Program-made: the position numbers and the translations under genes
In this document: in pieces, positions 34,327 through 42,202 of the stretch
Numbering within the stretch: the first letter of the stretch is position 1
Layout of the letters: every line of letters starts with the position of its first letter
The notes under the pieces: model-generated
Told to the model about the DNA's origin: nothing
What the model saw: only the letters and a program-made list of their open reading frames with translations
The model's database searches: none
Assembly: GCF_036327755.1 (NCBI RefSeq)
Contig: NZ_CP109596.1
Location: forward strand, 3,968,001-4,032,000
Source: Nocardia sp. NBC_01503
GTDB lineage: Bacteria > Actinomycetota > Actinomycetes > Mycobacteriales > Mycobacteriaceae
Direction of reading: 5' to 3'
DNA length: 64,000 nt

Positions 34327-35828
34327 TTCGGTCCGTTCTTACCGGCATCGATGGGTGGAGCGGGCGGCACCGGGGTCATGGTGTTCGAACTGCTGGTGGT
34401 GAAGTCGGAAGTGCTGCCCGTCGCCGAACCGGGACCAGCGTAGTCACTCGCCAGTACCACCCGGATCGAGCCCTCCGGCATCCCGCTCTGCGAGAACACC
34501 GGCAGCCCGCCCAGCGCCGCGGCCACGGCACGCGCCTTCTCGTCACCACTGTTCGCCGCCAGTACCCGACTGCTCTGGATCGGCCCGCCGATCCAATTGT
34601 CCACCGAGCCGGTGCGGAATCCCTTGCCGGTCAGCGCCTGTGCCGCCTGTCCGGCGAGACCGCCGGTGCCGCTGGCGTTGTAGACGTCCACGGTGACGGT
34701 GGAGGGGTCGACACCGCCGGTCTCCTCGTGTGCGTCGTCATCGCCGATGGTTTTGGAGACGTACTTCTGTACGGCGACCGGATCGACCTTGACCACCGAT
34801 TCGCCCGCGTCGGTCCAGCCGTTGAGGTCCTTGACCGGAATGGTCTCGAACTTCACCTTGCCCCCGGACAAATCCTGCAATTGGTGCATGAATGACAACA
34901 CGTCCCAGCCGTCGTCGAGGACGACGGTGCGGCCGACGGCATCACTGAGTTCTTTGAGACGGCCCGGATTGGTCAGCGTCTTGGCGCTCAGCACCTGATG
35001 CACCAGCTGCGCCATGTACACCTGCTGGCGCACGATCCGATCCAGGTCGCCACGGGGTAGTTCATGGCGCTGGCGCACGAAGCTCAAAGCCTCGGGGCCG
35101 TTGAGCTTTTGGGATCCGGCGGGGAAATCCGCGCCCGACATCGGTTCGTACACCGGATTGTTCAGGCAGACATCGACGCCACCGACGGCATCGGTGAGCA
35201 GTACGAAGCCGAGCAGACCGACCTCGGCGTAATGGTCCACGGTGATACCGGTCAGACTCGCGACGGATTTGATCAGCGCCTGCCGTCCGGCCTGGGTGGA
35301 GCGTTTATCCGCATCGGTCGAGCTCACGCCCTTGTCGAGCAGCTTCTGCTGTTCGGTCAGTTTGGTCGCGCCGTAGGCCGAGTTGATCTTGCCCATCCCC
35401 ATACCCGGGATATCCACGTACGAGTCCCGTGGAATGGAGATGGCGGTCGCCGACTCGCCATTGTTCGGCACCCGGATGAGCACGATGGTGTCGGTATTGA
35501 GGCCGACCTCGTCACCCGCGTGCAGCATGGCCCGCTCATCCTCGGAGAGCGGATTGCCGTGCGCGTCCGTCCGGGAGTCGATGCCGACCATGAGAATGTC
35601 CACCGCGCCGTCGCGGCCCCCGCCCAGGCCGAGATTGCCGATCCGCTCGATGCTGGAGACAAGCTGATCCACGCTGTGCCAGCCGAGGCCGGTGACCACC
35701 AGGATCAGTATCGCGGCCGCCGCGGACAGCGCACGCAGCGGATTCGCGCGGTGCCGACCGCCCCACGACCTCGACCTCGGTGGGCGGCGCGACGATAGCG
35801 GCGCGGATGCCCTCGTGGGTTGCGACAA
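34314..35828 (-). CDS. lcp1: LytR-CpsA-Psr ligase, Lcp1-like
   Basis: 504-aa membrane-anchored phosphotransferase. By synteny with Rv3267 it should attach arabinogalactan to peptidoglycan. A cytoplasmic basic N-terminus is followed by one helix (A-A-A-A-I-L-I-L-V-V-T-G-L, about residues 37-55). The LCP domain has D-I-L-M-V-G-I-D-S-R, I-P-R-D-S-Y-V, K-I-N-S-A-Y and R-Q-R-H-E-L-P-R-G-D-L-D-R, whose Arg and Asp residues bind pyrophosphate and metal. A LytR_C domain lies near the C-terminus (T-V-D-V-Y-N-A-S-G). The TTG at 35828 is the best start, with GAGAGGA about 8 nt upstream; longer upstream translation crosses the divergent rmlD gene and is spurious. Confidence 0.9.
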   Translation of the reverse strand: MSQPTRASAPLSSRRPPRSRSWGGRHRANPLRALSAAAAILILVVTGLGWHSVDQLVSSIERIGNLGLGGGRDGAVDILMVGIDSRTDAHGNPLSEDERAMLHAGDEVGLNTDTIVLIRVPNNGESATAISIPRDSYVDIPGMGMGKINSAYGATKLTEQQKLLDKGVSSTDADKRSTQAGRQALIKSVASLTGITVDHYAEVGLLGFVLLTDAVGGVDVCLNNPVYEPMSGADFPAGSQKLNGPEALSFVRQRHELPRGDLDRIVRQQVYMAQLVHQVLSAKTLTNPGRLKELSDAVGRTVVLDDGWDVLSFMHQLQDLSGGKVKFETIPVKDLNGWTDAGESVVKVDPVAVQKYVSKTIGDDDAHEETGGVDPSTVTVDVYNASGTGGLAGQAAQALTGKGFRTGSVDNWIGGPIQSSRVLAANSGDEKARAVAAALGGLPVFSQSGMPEGSIRVVLASDYAGPGSATGSTSDFTTSSSNTMTPVPPAPPIDAGKNGPKCVN

Positions 35829-35918
35829 CCTCGGCTTCCTCTCAGTGTTCGGCCGACCACACCCGAACTCCGGGTGACGTCGATGGAATTCCCCCACTAG
35901 GCAGGCTAGACGCGCGGC

Positions 35919-35930
35919 CGGACATGTCCG
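35919..35930. promoter_or_regulatory. 12-bp perfect palindrome in the lcp1-rmlD promoter region
   Basis: CGGACATGTCCG, 91 bp from the lcp1 start and 118 bp from rmlD. A regulator site shared by two divergent cell-wall genes is possible; no factor can be named. Confidence 0.35.
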
Positions 35931-35960
35931 TGTAGCCGACGCTCCGTGAGTCGTGCGGTC

Positions 35961-35982
35961 TCGCGCGCGTACGCGCGCGCGA
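35961..35982. other. alternating purine-pyrimidine palindrome (Z-DNA prone)
   Basis: Inside 22 bp of strictly alternating CG/GC steps lies an 18-bp perfect palindrome, CGCGCGCGTACGCGCGCG (35962-35979). It lies between the divergent lcp1 and rmlD genes. Such tracts can adopt left-handed DNA or cruciforms under negative supercoiling. Confidence 0.6.
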
Positions 35983-36047
35983 CGGAGTGTTCGCGCAGGT
36001 GGAGTCGGGTGCGCGCGGTGCCGGACGGGCGTGCCAGACTGGCCGCC

Positions 36048-37025
36048 GTGACTTTTCCCGCCGTGACACCAATCACCGCGCGGCTCGTGGTGACCGGCGC
36101 GCACGGGCAGCTGGGCCGCGCGCTGCTGGCGCTCGCACCCGGTGCGCGGGGATACGGGCGTGCCGAACTCGATATCACCGACGCCGATGCCGTACGCGCC
36201 GTGGTGAATCCGGGCGATGTGGTGTTGAACTGCGCGGCGTACACCGCGGTGGATCGCGCCGAATCCGAGGTGGAGGCGGCGTTCGCGGTCAATGCCACCG
36301 GACCGGCGGTACTGGCGACCGTATGCGCCGAAGTAGGGGCGTGGCTGGTGACCGTGTCCACCGACTATGTCTTCCCGGGCAATGCCTCTCATCCTTATGA
36401 GCCCACCGATCCGACCGGTCCGTCCACCGTCTACGGACGCTCGAAACTCGCGGGGGAGCAGGCGGTTCTGGATCTCGACCCGAACGCTCGAATAGTTCGA
36501 ACCGCTTGGGTCTACACCGGACAGGGCACCGACTTCGTGGCTACCATGCGTCGCCTCGAGGGTGAGCGCGAGACCGTGAACGTGGTCGCCGACCAACTCG
36601 GATCGCCGACGTACGCAGTGGATTTGGCCGCGGGGCTGCTGGAGCTGGCCGCGCGTCTGGGTGCGCCGACCACCCCCGTCATCCCGGCGCGTTCTTGGCC
36701 GGGATCCACACCCGCGGGGCAGCGGTGGGTCGCGATGGATCCCGGCCACAAGCATGCCGGGATGACGGAAGGTTCGATTCCGCGAATTCTGCACGCCACC
36801 AATGCCGGACAGGCCAGTTGGTTCGAACTCGCGCAGGCCGTCTTCGAAGGTGTCGGCGCTGATCCGAGCCGTGTACTCCCCTGCGGTACCGCGGATTTCC
36901 CCAGACCCGCTCCGCGCCCGGCATATTCGGTCCTTTCGGGCAAATCCTGGGCCGCGGCCGGGCTCACCCCGCTCCGAGATTGGCGAGCGGCACTGAACGA
37001 CGCGCTGTCCGCCATCTCCGACTAG
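36048..37025 (+). CDS. rmlD: dTDP-4-dehydrorhamnose reductase with an in-frame repeat insertion
   Basis: 325-aa final enzyme of dTDP-L-rhamnose synthesis, supplying rhamnose for the arabinogalactan-peptidoglycan linker. The NADPH loop is T-G-A-H-G-Q-L-G-R, the active-site segment is V-S-T-D-Y-V-F-P-G, and Y-G-R-S-K is the YxxxK pair. Around residues 210-240 the chain is interrupted by a translated family A repeat (V-I-P-A-R-S-W-P-G-S-T ... H-K-H-A-G-M-T) before the normal sequence resumes at I-L-H-A-T-N-A-G-Q-A-S-W-F. The frame stays open. The GTG at 36048 gives a usual N-terminus, but the ribosome site is weak and GTG 36063 is possible. wbbL starts 11 bp downstream. Confidence 0.9.
   Translation: MTFPAVTPITARLVVTGAHGQLGRALLALAPGARGYGRAELDITDADAVRAVVNPGDVVLNCAAYTAVDRAESEVEAAFAVNATGPAVLATVCAEVGAWLVTVSTDYVFPGNASHPYEPTDPTGPSTVYGRSKLAGEQAVLDLDPNARIVRTAWVYTGQGTDFVATMRRLEGERETVNVVADQLGSPTYAVDLAAGLLELAARLGAPTTPVIPARSWPGSTPAGQRWVAMDPGHKHAGMTEGSIPRILHATNAGQASWFELAQAVFEGVGADPSRVLPCGTADFPRPAPRPAYSVLSGKSWAAAGLTPLRDWRAALNDALSAISD
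36677..36767. repeat. family A palindromic repeat inside rmlD
   Basis: About 91 bp. The left arm CGTCATCCCGGCGCGTTCTT... and right arm ...GCATGCCGGGATGACG match the intergenic copies. It is located within the rmlD coding sequence, which remains open through it. Confidence 0.92.
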
Positions 37026-37036
37026 GCTGGGCGTCC

Positions 37037-37954
37037 GTGAGCCCCTCGGATTCTGCTGAACGGCCGACGCTGGCCGTCGTCACGGTGACCTACTCGCCCG
37101 GTGAGCACCTGCAGCACTTCATCAGCACGCTAGCGACCGCTACCAGTGAGAAGCCGCAGGTCATTCTGGCCGACAACGGCTCCACCGACGGTGTGCCGGA
37201 GCTGATCGCCGATGCCAACGCGCATGTGCGACTGCTACGCACCGGCGGCAATATCGGATACGGCGGCGCCATCAATCGCGCGGTCGCCGAGATCGATCCG
37301 GAGATCGAGTTCATCGTCATCGTGAACCCGGACATTCGCTGGCATACCGACTCCATCGACGAACTGCTCGCCGCGGCCCGCCGCTGGCCGCGCGCCGGGG
37401 CCCTGGGCCCCAAGGTGCTCGAACCGGACGGCAGCCTCTACCCGTCCGCGCGCTCGGTCCCCGGCCTGCTCGATGGCGCCGGCCACGCCATCCTCGGCAC
37501 CATCTGGGCGGGTAACCCCTGGACCCGCCGCTACCGCCAGGAGAACGAGCAGATCTCCGAGCGCACCGTCGGCTGGCTTTCGGGCTCCTGCCTGCTGGTG
37601 CGCCGCGCCGCCTTCGACTCCATCGAGGGTTTCGACTCGCGCTACTTCATGTACATGGAGGATGTCGACTTCGGTGATCGCATGGGCCGGGCGGGCTGGC
37701 ACAATGTCTTCGTGCCGTCCGCGGAGGTCACGCACGCCAAGGGACATGCCGCCGGACGCCACCCGGAGACGATGCTCCCGGCGCATCACGCCAGCGCCTA
37801 CCGTTTCCAGGCAGATCGGCATCCGCACTGGTGGCAGGCTCCGCTCCGGGTCGCGCTGAAGGCTGGACTTGCGATCCGCTGCAGGCTTGCGGTTCGATCC
37901 GCACTGCGCGAACGCGATAAGGCAGCGGCCGAGTCGGCGGGCGTGACTCACTGA
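37037..37954 (+). CDS. wbbL: rhamnosyltransferase of the cell-wall linker unit
   Basis: 305-aa GT2-family glycosyltransferase. The N-terminal GT-A fold reads V-V-T-V-T-Y-S-P-G, then A-D-N-G-S-T-D-G-V, and the metal/nucleotide motif is N-P-D-I-R-W. W-L-S-G-S-C-L-L-V-R-R precedes a conserved F-M-Y-M-E-D-V-D-F-G-D-R. By synteny (rmlD upstream, GDP-mannose pyrophosphorylase downstream) this is WbbL, which transfers rhamnose from dTDP-Rha to decaprenyl-PP-GlcNAc, an essential step in mycolata. GTG 37037 is 11 bp after the rmlD stop. It is a soluble or peripheral enzyme at the inner face of the membrane. Confidence 0.92.
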   Translation: MSPSDSAERPTLAVVTVTYSPGEHLQHFISTLATATSEKPQVILADNGSTDGVPELIADANAHVRLLRTGGNIGYGGAINRAVAEIDPEIEFIVIVNPDIRWHTDSIDELLAAARRWPRAGALGPKVLEPDGSLYPSARSVPGLLDGAGHAILGTIWAGNPWTRRYRQENEQISERTVGWLSGSCLLVRRAAFDSIEGFDSRYFMYMEDVDFGDRMGRAGWHNVFVPSAEVTHAKGHAAGRHPETMLPAHHASAYRFQADRHPHWWQAPLRVALKAGLAIRCRLAVRSALRERDKAAAESAGVTH

Positions 37955-37976
37955 TAACCCGACAACAGGGGAGATG

Positions 37977-39068
37977 ATGGCGAACAGCGGCAATGCTGCC
38001 GGGTCCACGGATGCGGTGATCCTGGTCGGAGGCCAGGGCACCCGCCTGCGTCCGCTGACCCTGTCCGCCCCGAAACCGATGCTGCCCACGGCCGGACTGC
38101 CGTTCCTGCAGCATCTGCTGGCCCGCATCGCCGATGCGGGCATCACGCACGTGGTGCTCGGCACCTCCTACAAGGCCGAGGTATTCGAGGAACACTTCGG
38201 TGACGGCTCCGAACTCGGGCTGGAGCTCGAGTACGTCTTCGAATCGGAGGCGCTCGGCACCGGCGGCGGTATCCGCAATGTGCTGCCGAAACTGCGGGCC
38301 GACACCGTCATGGTGTTCAACGGCGATGTGCTGGGCGGCACCGACCTCAACGGTGTGCTCGAGACGCATCACGCCAGCAATGCCGATGTGACGCTGCACC
38401 TGGTCCGGGTGGGCGATCCGCGGGCCTTCGGTTGCGTCCCCACCGATGAGACCGGTCGGGTGACCGCGTTCCTGGAGAAGACCCAGGATCCGCCGACCGA
38501 CCAGATCAATGCCGGTTGCTATGTCTTCCGCCGCGAGTACATCGAGAAGATTCCGGCGGGCCGCCCGGTCTCGGTGGAGCGCGAGACCTTCCCGTCCCTG
38601 CTCGCCGAGGGCGCGCATATCCAGGGGCATGTCGACACCTCGTACTGGCGCGATATGGGCACCCCCGAGGACTTCGTCCGAGGCTCGGCCGATCTCGTGC
38701 GCGGTATCGCCCCGTCCCCGGCGTTGCCGGGGCAGCGCGGTGAATCCCTGGTGCATCCCAGTGCGGGTGTGGCTCCGGGGGCACTGCTCATCGGCGGTAC
38801 GGTGGTGGGCCGCGGCGCCGAGGTCGGTGCGGGCGCGCGCCTGGACGGCGCGATCCTCTTCGACGGCGCGTGTGTCGAAGCCGGTGCCACCGTCGAGCGT
38901 TCGATCGTGGGCTTCGGTGCCCGCATCGGTCCGCGCGCGCTGGTGCGCGACGGCGTGATCGGCGATGGCGCGGTCATCGGTGCGCGCTGTGAACTACTAC
39001 GCGGTGCGCGGGTGTGGCCCGGGGTCGATATCCCGGACGGCGGCATCCGCTTCTCCACCGACGTATAG
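37977..39068 (+). CDS. manB: mannose-1-phosphate guanylyltransferase (GDP-mannose pyrophosphorylase)
   Basis: 363-aa nucleotidyltransferase homologous to Rv3264c. It makes GDP-mannose for lipomannan, LAM and PIM synthesis. The signature is L-V-G-G-Q-G-T-R-L-R-P-L-T with K-P-M-L-P, then F-N-G-D-V-L-G-G-T, and a C-terminal left-handed beta-helix of hexapeptides (I-G-G-T-V-V-G-R-G-A and onward). AGGGGAG lies at 37967-37973, so the second ATG (37977) has better spacing than the first (37974). It is the last gene of the rmlD-wbbL block, and a strong hairpin follows. The symbol follows mycobacterial naming; many authors use manC for this activity. Confidence 0.88.
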   Translation: MANSGNAAGSTDAVILVGGQGTRLRPLTLSAPKPMLPTAGLPFLQHLLARIADAGITHVVLGTSYKAEVFEEHFGDGSELGLELEYVFESEALGTGGGIRNVLPKLRADTVMVFNGDVLGGTDLNGVLETHHASNADVTLHLVRVGDPRAFGCVPTDETGRVTAFLEKTQDPPTDQINAGCYVFRREYIEKIPAGRPVSVERETFPSLLAEGAHIQGHVDTSYWRDMGTPEDFVRGSADLVRGIAPSPALPGQRGESLVHPSAGVAPGALLIGGTVVGRGAEVGAGARLDGAILFDGACVEAGATVERSIVGFGARIGPRALVRDGVIGDGAVIGARCELLRGARVWPGVDIPDGGIRFSTDV

Positions 39069-39081
39069 ACGGTGAAACGCG

Positions 39082-39113
39082 AATCGGCCGCTCCCATTGC
39101 GGGGCGGCCGATT
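39082..39113 (+). terminator. terminator after the GDP-mannose pyrophosphorylase
   Basis: AATCGGCCGC pairs with GCGGCCGATT, followed by TTCGTCTTTCC, giving a rare partial T-run. It lies 13 bp after the stop. Confidence 0.8.
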
Positions 39114-39131
39114 TCGTCTTTCCGGTGCGGG

Positions 39132-39350
39132 TCAGCGCTCCCACTTACCGGGGTTCAAATGGAACTGGACCAGCGCGCTGGCGTGACCGTGCCCCATCTC
39201 GTGCTCGGCCTTGAGGTGGTTGACCAGGTCCTTGTGCGAGGTGATGCCGGTTTCGGTGAGGAGTGCGAACCAGTCGTCCACGGAGCGACCGTATTTGGCT
39301 TCGATGGTGGGGAAGTACGAGGCCGGGCCGTGCGGCTTGGTGGTCGCCAT
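39132..39350 (-). CDS. DUF4287-type small protein
   Basis: 72 aa. The pattern P-A-S-Y-F-P-T-I-E-A-K-Y-G-R-S-V-D-D-W and L-K-A-E-H-x-M-G-H-G-H-A matches DUF4287 proteins. These are small cytosolic proteins of unknown function, sometimes fused to DUF5655. The start ATG is backed by AAGGAG. It may be co-transcribed with the DUF4267 gene that ends 56 bp upstream on the same strand. Confidence 0.8.
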   Translation of the reverse strand: MATTKPHGPASYFPTIEAKYGRSVDDWFALLTETGITSHKDLVNHLKAEHEMGHGHASALVQFHLNPGKWER

Positions 39351-39406
39351 GGTGTCGCTCCTTTGTGTGCGTGGTTGTAGGGAAAGACTATTCGGGCTTT
39401 CGGAAT

Positions 39407-39835
39407 TCATCGGACAGTGGCGGGGCTCACAGTCGAGGCGGCGATGGTGGCGGTGCGGGGCTCGCGGAGCAGCAGCACACCCGTGAGGGCGACCAGGGCG
39501 GCGGTCAGGCCGTGGATGCCGAAAGCGGCTGCGGTGGAGCCGTTGTGGGCGAGGACGATGAGCATGTCGCTGACGGGGGCGAGTGCCATCACCAGCATGG
39601 TGATGCCGAGGGCGAAGCGCTGGCGGAAGGCGAGCAGGGCCAGGATGAGCAGGCCCATGACGACGTCGCGGTCGCCCTTGACGTTCAGGAAGTCGGCGGC
39701 ATCGCCGTGCGGCCATGCGGGCATGCCGAAGCCGCTGGCGGCGGCCTCCGGGTCGGTCAGGAAGCCGAAGCCGACGTAGATGATGAAGGCCGCGCCGATG
39801 ACGGAGAGGGCGGTGGCGATGCGGGAGATTGTCAT
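39407..39835 (-). CDS. DUF4267-type membrane protein
   Basis: 142 aa with four hydrophobic helices. The first covers about residues 5-27 (A-L-S-V-I-G-A-A-F-I-I-Y-V-G-F-G-F). The loop containing N-V-K-G-D-R-D-V-V-M-G is the conserved motif of DUF4267 proteins. Function unknown. It is divergent from the TetR gene across a 91-bp gap with two similar inverted-repeat sites, so it is the probable target of that repressor. A GGAGCAG ribosome site precedes the ATG. Confidence 0.8.
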   Translation of the reverse strand: MTISRIATALSVIGAAFIIYVGFGFLTDPEAAASGFGMPAWPHGDAADFLNVKGDRDVVMGLLILALLAFRQRFALGITMLVMALAPVSDMLIVLAHNGSTAAAFGIHGLTAALVALTGVLLLREPRTATIAASTVSPATVR

Positions 39836-39851
39836 TAGTTCTGCTCCAAAA

Positions 39852-39866
39852 TCTAGCGCTGCTAAC
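39852..39866. promoter_or_regulatory. probable TetR operator O1
   Basis: TCTAGCGCTGCTAAC, a near-palindrome (13 of 15 positions matching O2). It lies 17 bp upstream of the DUF4267 start. A further GCTAGA half site is at 39880-39885. Confidence 0.6.
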
Positions 39867-39903
39867 TGATGTGAATGACGCTAGATGATGCATGGGTAGT
39901 TTG

Positions 39904-39918
39904 TCTAGCGATGCTAGA
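39904..39918. promoter_or_regulatory. probable TetR operator O2
   Basis: TCTAGCGATGCTAGA: 6-bp perfect arms around a 3-bp spacer. It ends 8 bp before the TetR start codon, positioned to block transcription or translation of the repressor gene itself (autorepression). Confidence 0.68.
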
Positions 39919-39926
39919 GTTCATTC

Positions 39927-40505
39927 ATGAGCGCCATCCAAACCCGCAAGGAACGCGAACGCGCCGATCGTCATCAGCGCATCATCGACACCGCCCGTGA
40001 ACTCGCCGAGACCCAGGGCTGGGACGCGGTCACCATTCGCCGCCTCGCCGATGCCATCGAATACAGCCAGCCGGTGCTGTACAGCCACTTCGCGGGCAAG
40101 GACGCCATTGTCGCCGCGGTCGCCGAACAGGCCGCGGCCGAACTGGCGGTCGCCACCCGCGCGGCCCGCGAATCGGCCCCCGATCCCGTCGCCGCCCTGG
40201 CCGCCGTCGCCGAGAGCTATCTGGCCTTCGCGCGGGACAGCTCGGCCCTCTACGACGCTCTGTTCCTGCTCCGCACCGATCTGAAATTCGGCCCCGAGGC
40301 CCCGCAGGCGCTCAAGGACTCCTTCGTGGAGTTGCTCCAGACCTTCGCCCCCTTCGCCGGATCGCACGATGTGGAGACCTTCACCGAGGTCGCCTGGTCC
40401 GCCCTGCACGGCCTGGCCACCCTGGATCGAGGCGGGCGGCTGCGCCCCGACTTTCGTGCTGAGCGCCTGCAAATCCTTGTCGCCCAATGGGTTGGGGACG
40501 CCTGA
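39927..40505 (+). CDS. TetR family transcriptional regulator
   Basis: 192 aa. The N-terminal helix-turn-helix covers about residues 18-65 (R-I-I-D-T-A-R-E-L-A ... T-I-R-R-L-A-D-A-I-E-Y-S-Q-P-V-L-Y-S-H-F). The C-terminal TetR_C-like domain has D-P-V-A-A-L-A-A-V-A-E-S-Y-L. TetR proteins bind palindromic operators as dimers and release on ligand binding. Two matching inverted repeats sit in the short divergent promoter shared with the DUF4267 gene. The ligand is unknown. There is no clear Shine-Dalgarno site because the operator occupies that position. Confidence 0.92.
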   Translation: MSAIQTRKERERADRHQRIIDTARELAETQGWDAVTIRRLADAIEYSQPVLYSHFAGKDAIVAAVAEQAAAELAVATRAARESAPDPVAALAAVAESYLAFARDSSALYDALFLLRTDLKFGPEAPQALKDSFVELLQTFAPFAGSHDVETFTEVAWSALHGLATLDRGGRLRPDFRAERLQILVAQWVGDA

Positions 40506-40529
40506 ATACCCGGGGCGGACCTGCCCTGC

Positions 40530-40592
40530 CGAGTGGACGGAGTAACCCGTCGAGTGGACGAAGTGCTGGGGTTGGGCCGGGATGACGGGGGA
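40530..40592. repeat. short direct repeat and a decayed family A arm
   Basis: CGAGTGGACGGAGT at 40530 recurs as CGAGTGGACGAAGT at 40551 (21-bp period). It is followed by GGGCCGGGATGACGGGGG (40575-40592), the tip of a family A right arm. It lies in the gap between the TetR and FAD oxidoreductase genes. Confidence 0.6.
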
Positions 40593-40670
40593 TTGTGGCT
40601 GGTGCTGCGGCTTGCGTTCCTTGAATCACGGTTTCGGCGGGGAGTTCGCGCCTGCGCATAGGCTGTGTGC

Positions 40671-42179
40671 ATGGCTGACGCGGTGGTGGTCGGATCGGGG
40701 CCCAATGGGCTTGCGGCGGCGGTGATCCTGGCTCGGGCGGGGCTCGGGGTCGAGGTCTACGAGGCCGCCGATGCCATCGGGGGCGGCTGTCGTACCGCGG
40801 AGGTCACGCTGCCCGGGTTCCGGCACGATCTCTGCGCGGGGGCGCATCCGATGGCGGTGGCCTCCCCGTTCTTCCGGGCCTTCGATCTGCGCGCGCACGG
40901 CGTGGAGCTGCTCACGCCGCAGGTGTCCTACGCGCATCCGCTCGACGGCGGCCGGGCCGGACTCGCATGGCGGGATCTGGAGCACACCGCCGACGGGCTC
41001 GGTCGCGACGGCGCGTCCTGGCGGCGGCTGTTCGGCCCGCTGGTGCGCAAATGGGAGGACCTGGTCGGGCTGATCATGTCGGATCTGCGGCATCCGCCCA
41101 TCGATCCGACCGGACTGCTGCGTGTCGATCCGGGTATCGAACTGCGGACCGCGCGCCGCATGGTGGAGCTCTCGACCCGGCTGTGGGATCTGCGATTTCG
41201 CGAGGATATCGCACCCGCCCTGCTGACAGGTGTTGCCGCGCATGCGATTCGGCCGCCGCGCAGCCTTCCGGGCGCGGGCGTCAGCATGCTGCTGGGCACC
41301 CTGGCGCATGTGCGCGGCTGGCCGGTGCCGCGCGGCGGCAGCCAGGCCATCACCGATGCGCTCGTCGCCGATCTGCGCCGCCACGGCGGCCGCGTCATCA
41401 CCGGTCACCGGGTGGACTCCATCGACGAATTCGATTCCGCGCGTGCGGTTCTGCTGGATCTGGCCCCGGCCGAACTCGAGCGTATCGCCGCCGATCGGTT
41501 GCCGGGCCGATATGCCAAGGCGCTGAACAGATTCCAGTATGGCGGCGCGGCCTGCAAGGTCGACTTCGCCCTCTCCGGTCCGGTCCCGTGGCAGGCGCGC
41601 GGTTGCGAACGCGCGGGCACCCTGCACCTGGTCGGCAGTCGAGCCGAAGCGGTAGCGGCCGAAAAGTCCGTCGCCGCGGGCGATCACGCCGAAAACCCGT
41701 TCGTCCTGGCTATCCAACCCGGTGTCGTCGACGACACCCGCGCCCCCGCGGGCAAGCACACCTTCTACACCTACGCCCACGTCCCCAACGGCTCCACCCG
41801 CGATATGACCGAGGCGATCACCGCCCAGGTCGAGCGCTTCGCCCCCGGCTTCCGCGATCTGATCCTGGCCACCCATGTCCGCACCGCCGCCACCATGCCC
41901 GCCCACAATGCCAACTACATCGGCGGCGATATCTCCGCGGGCGCGATGACCTTCCGTCAGACCGTCTTTCGCCCCGTCCCGCGCTGGAATCCCTACCGCA
42001 CGCCCCTGCCCGGCGTCTACTTCTGCTCCTCGGCCACCCCGCCCGGTCCCGGTGTGCACGGGATGAACGGCCTGCACGCCGCCAGCCACGCTCTCCGCCG
42101 TGAATTCGGCATCGCCACCGACCCTCTCGACCTACTTGCTGTAACCGAATCGCACCCTCGATCTCATGGACTAGACTAG
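40671..42179 (+). CDS. FAD-dependent oxidoreductase (phytoene-desaturase/PYROXD2-like)
   Basis: 502 aa. The N-terminal Rossmann motif V-V-V-G-S-G-P-N-G-L-A-A-A and the following E-A-A-D-A-I-G-G-G-C-R-T-A-E are those of the CrtI-like NAD(P)/FAD oxidoreductases. The C-terminal G-V-H-G-M-N-G-L-H-A-A flavin-binding loop is intact. No carotenoid genes are nearby, so a desaturase role in carotenoid synthesis is unlikely. It is closer to the actinobacterial PYROXD2-like group of unknown substrate. ATG 40671 fits the family start. Its 3' end overlaps the direct-repeat operator of the following toxin-antitoxin operon. Confidence 0.88.
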   Translation: MADAVVVGSGPNGLAAAVILARAGLGVEVYEAADAIGGGCRTAEVTLPGFRHDLCAGAHPMAVASPFFRAFDLRAHGVELLTPQVSYAHPLDGGRAGLAWRDLEHTADGLGRDGASWRRLFGPLVRKWEDLVGLIMSDLRHPPIDPTGLLRVDPGIELRTARRMVELSTRLWDLRFREDIAPALLTGVAAHAIRPPRSLPGAGVSMLLGTLAHVRGWPVPRGGSQAITDALVADLRRHGGRVITGHRVDSIDEFDSARAVLLDLAPAELERIAADRLPGRYAKALNRFQYGGAACKVDFALSGPVPWQARGCERAGTLHLVGSRAEAVAAEKSVAAGDHAENPFVLAIQPGVVDDTRAPAGKHTFYTYAHVPNGSTRDMTEAITAQVERFAPGFRDLILATHVRTAATMPAHNANYIGGDISAGAMTFRQTVFRPVPRWNPYRTPLPGVYFCSSATPPGPGVHGMNGLHAASHALRREFGIATDPLDLLAVTESHPRSHGLD

Positions 42180-42187
42180 ACTTAGTC
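42169..42187. promoter_or_regulatory. candidate toxin-antitoxin operator
   Basis: GACTAGACTAGACTTAGTC: three overlapping GACT(A/T) steps closed by TAGTC, so it reads both as direct repeats and as an inverted repeat. It is 16 bp upstream of the antitoxin start and overlaps the end of the preceding gene, fitting Phd-type autorepression. Confidence 0.5.
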
Positions 42188-42202
42188 ATTTATCCTGGGG
42201 GA

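Noticed and set aside
35829..36794. Long upstream extension of the lcp1 frame
   Set aside because: It runs antisense through rmlD. The TTG at 35828 with a good ribosome site gives a protein of the normal LCP length.
36769..36800. tRNA-like GGTTCGATTC motif
   Set aside because: It is the T-loop-like sequence at the end of the repeat inside rmlD; no cloverleaf can be built around it.
40671..42179. Carotenoid phytoene desaturase
   Set aside because: No crtB, crtE or related genes are nearby, and the sequence is closer in pattern to PYROXD2-like oxidoreductases.
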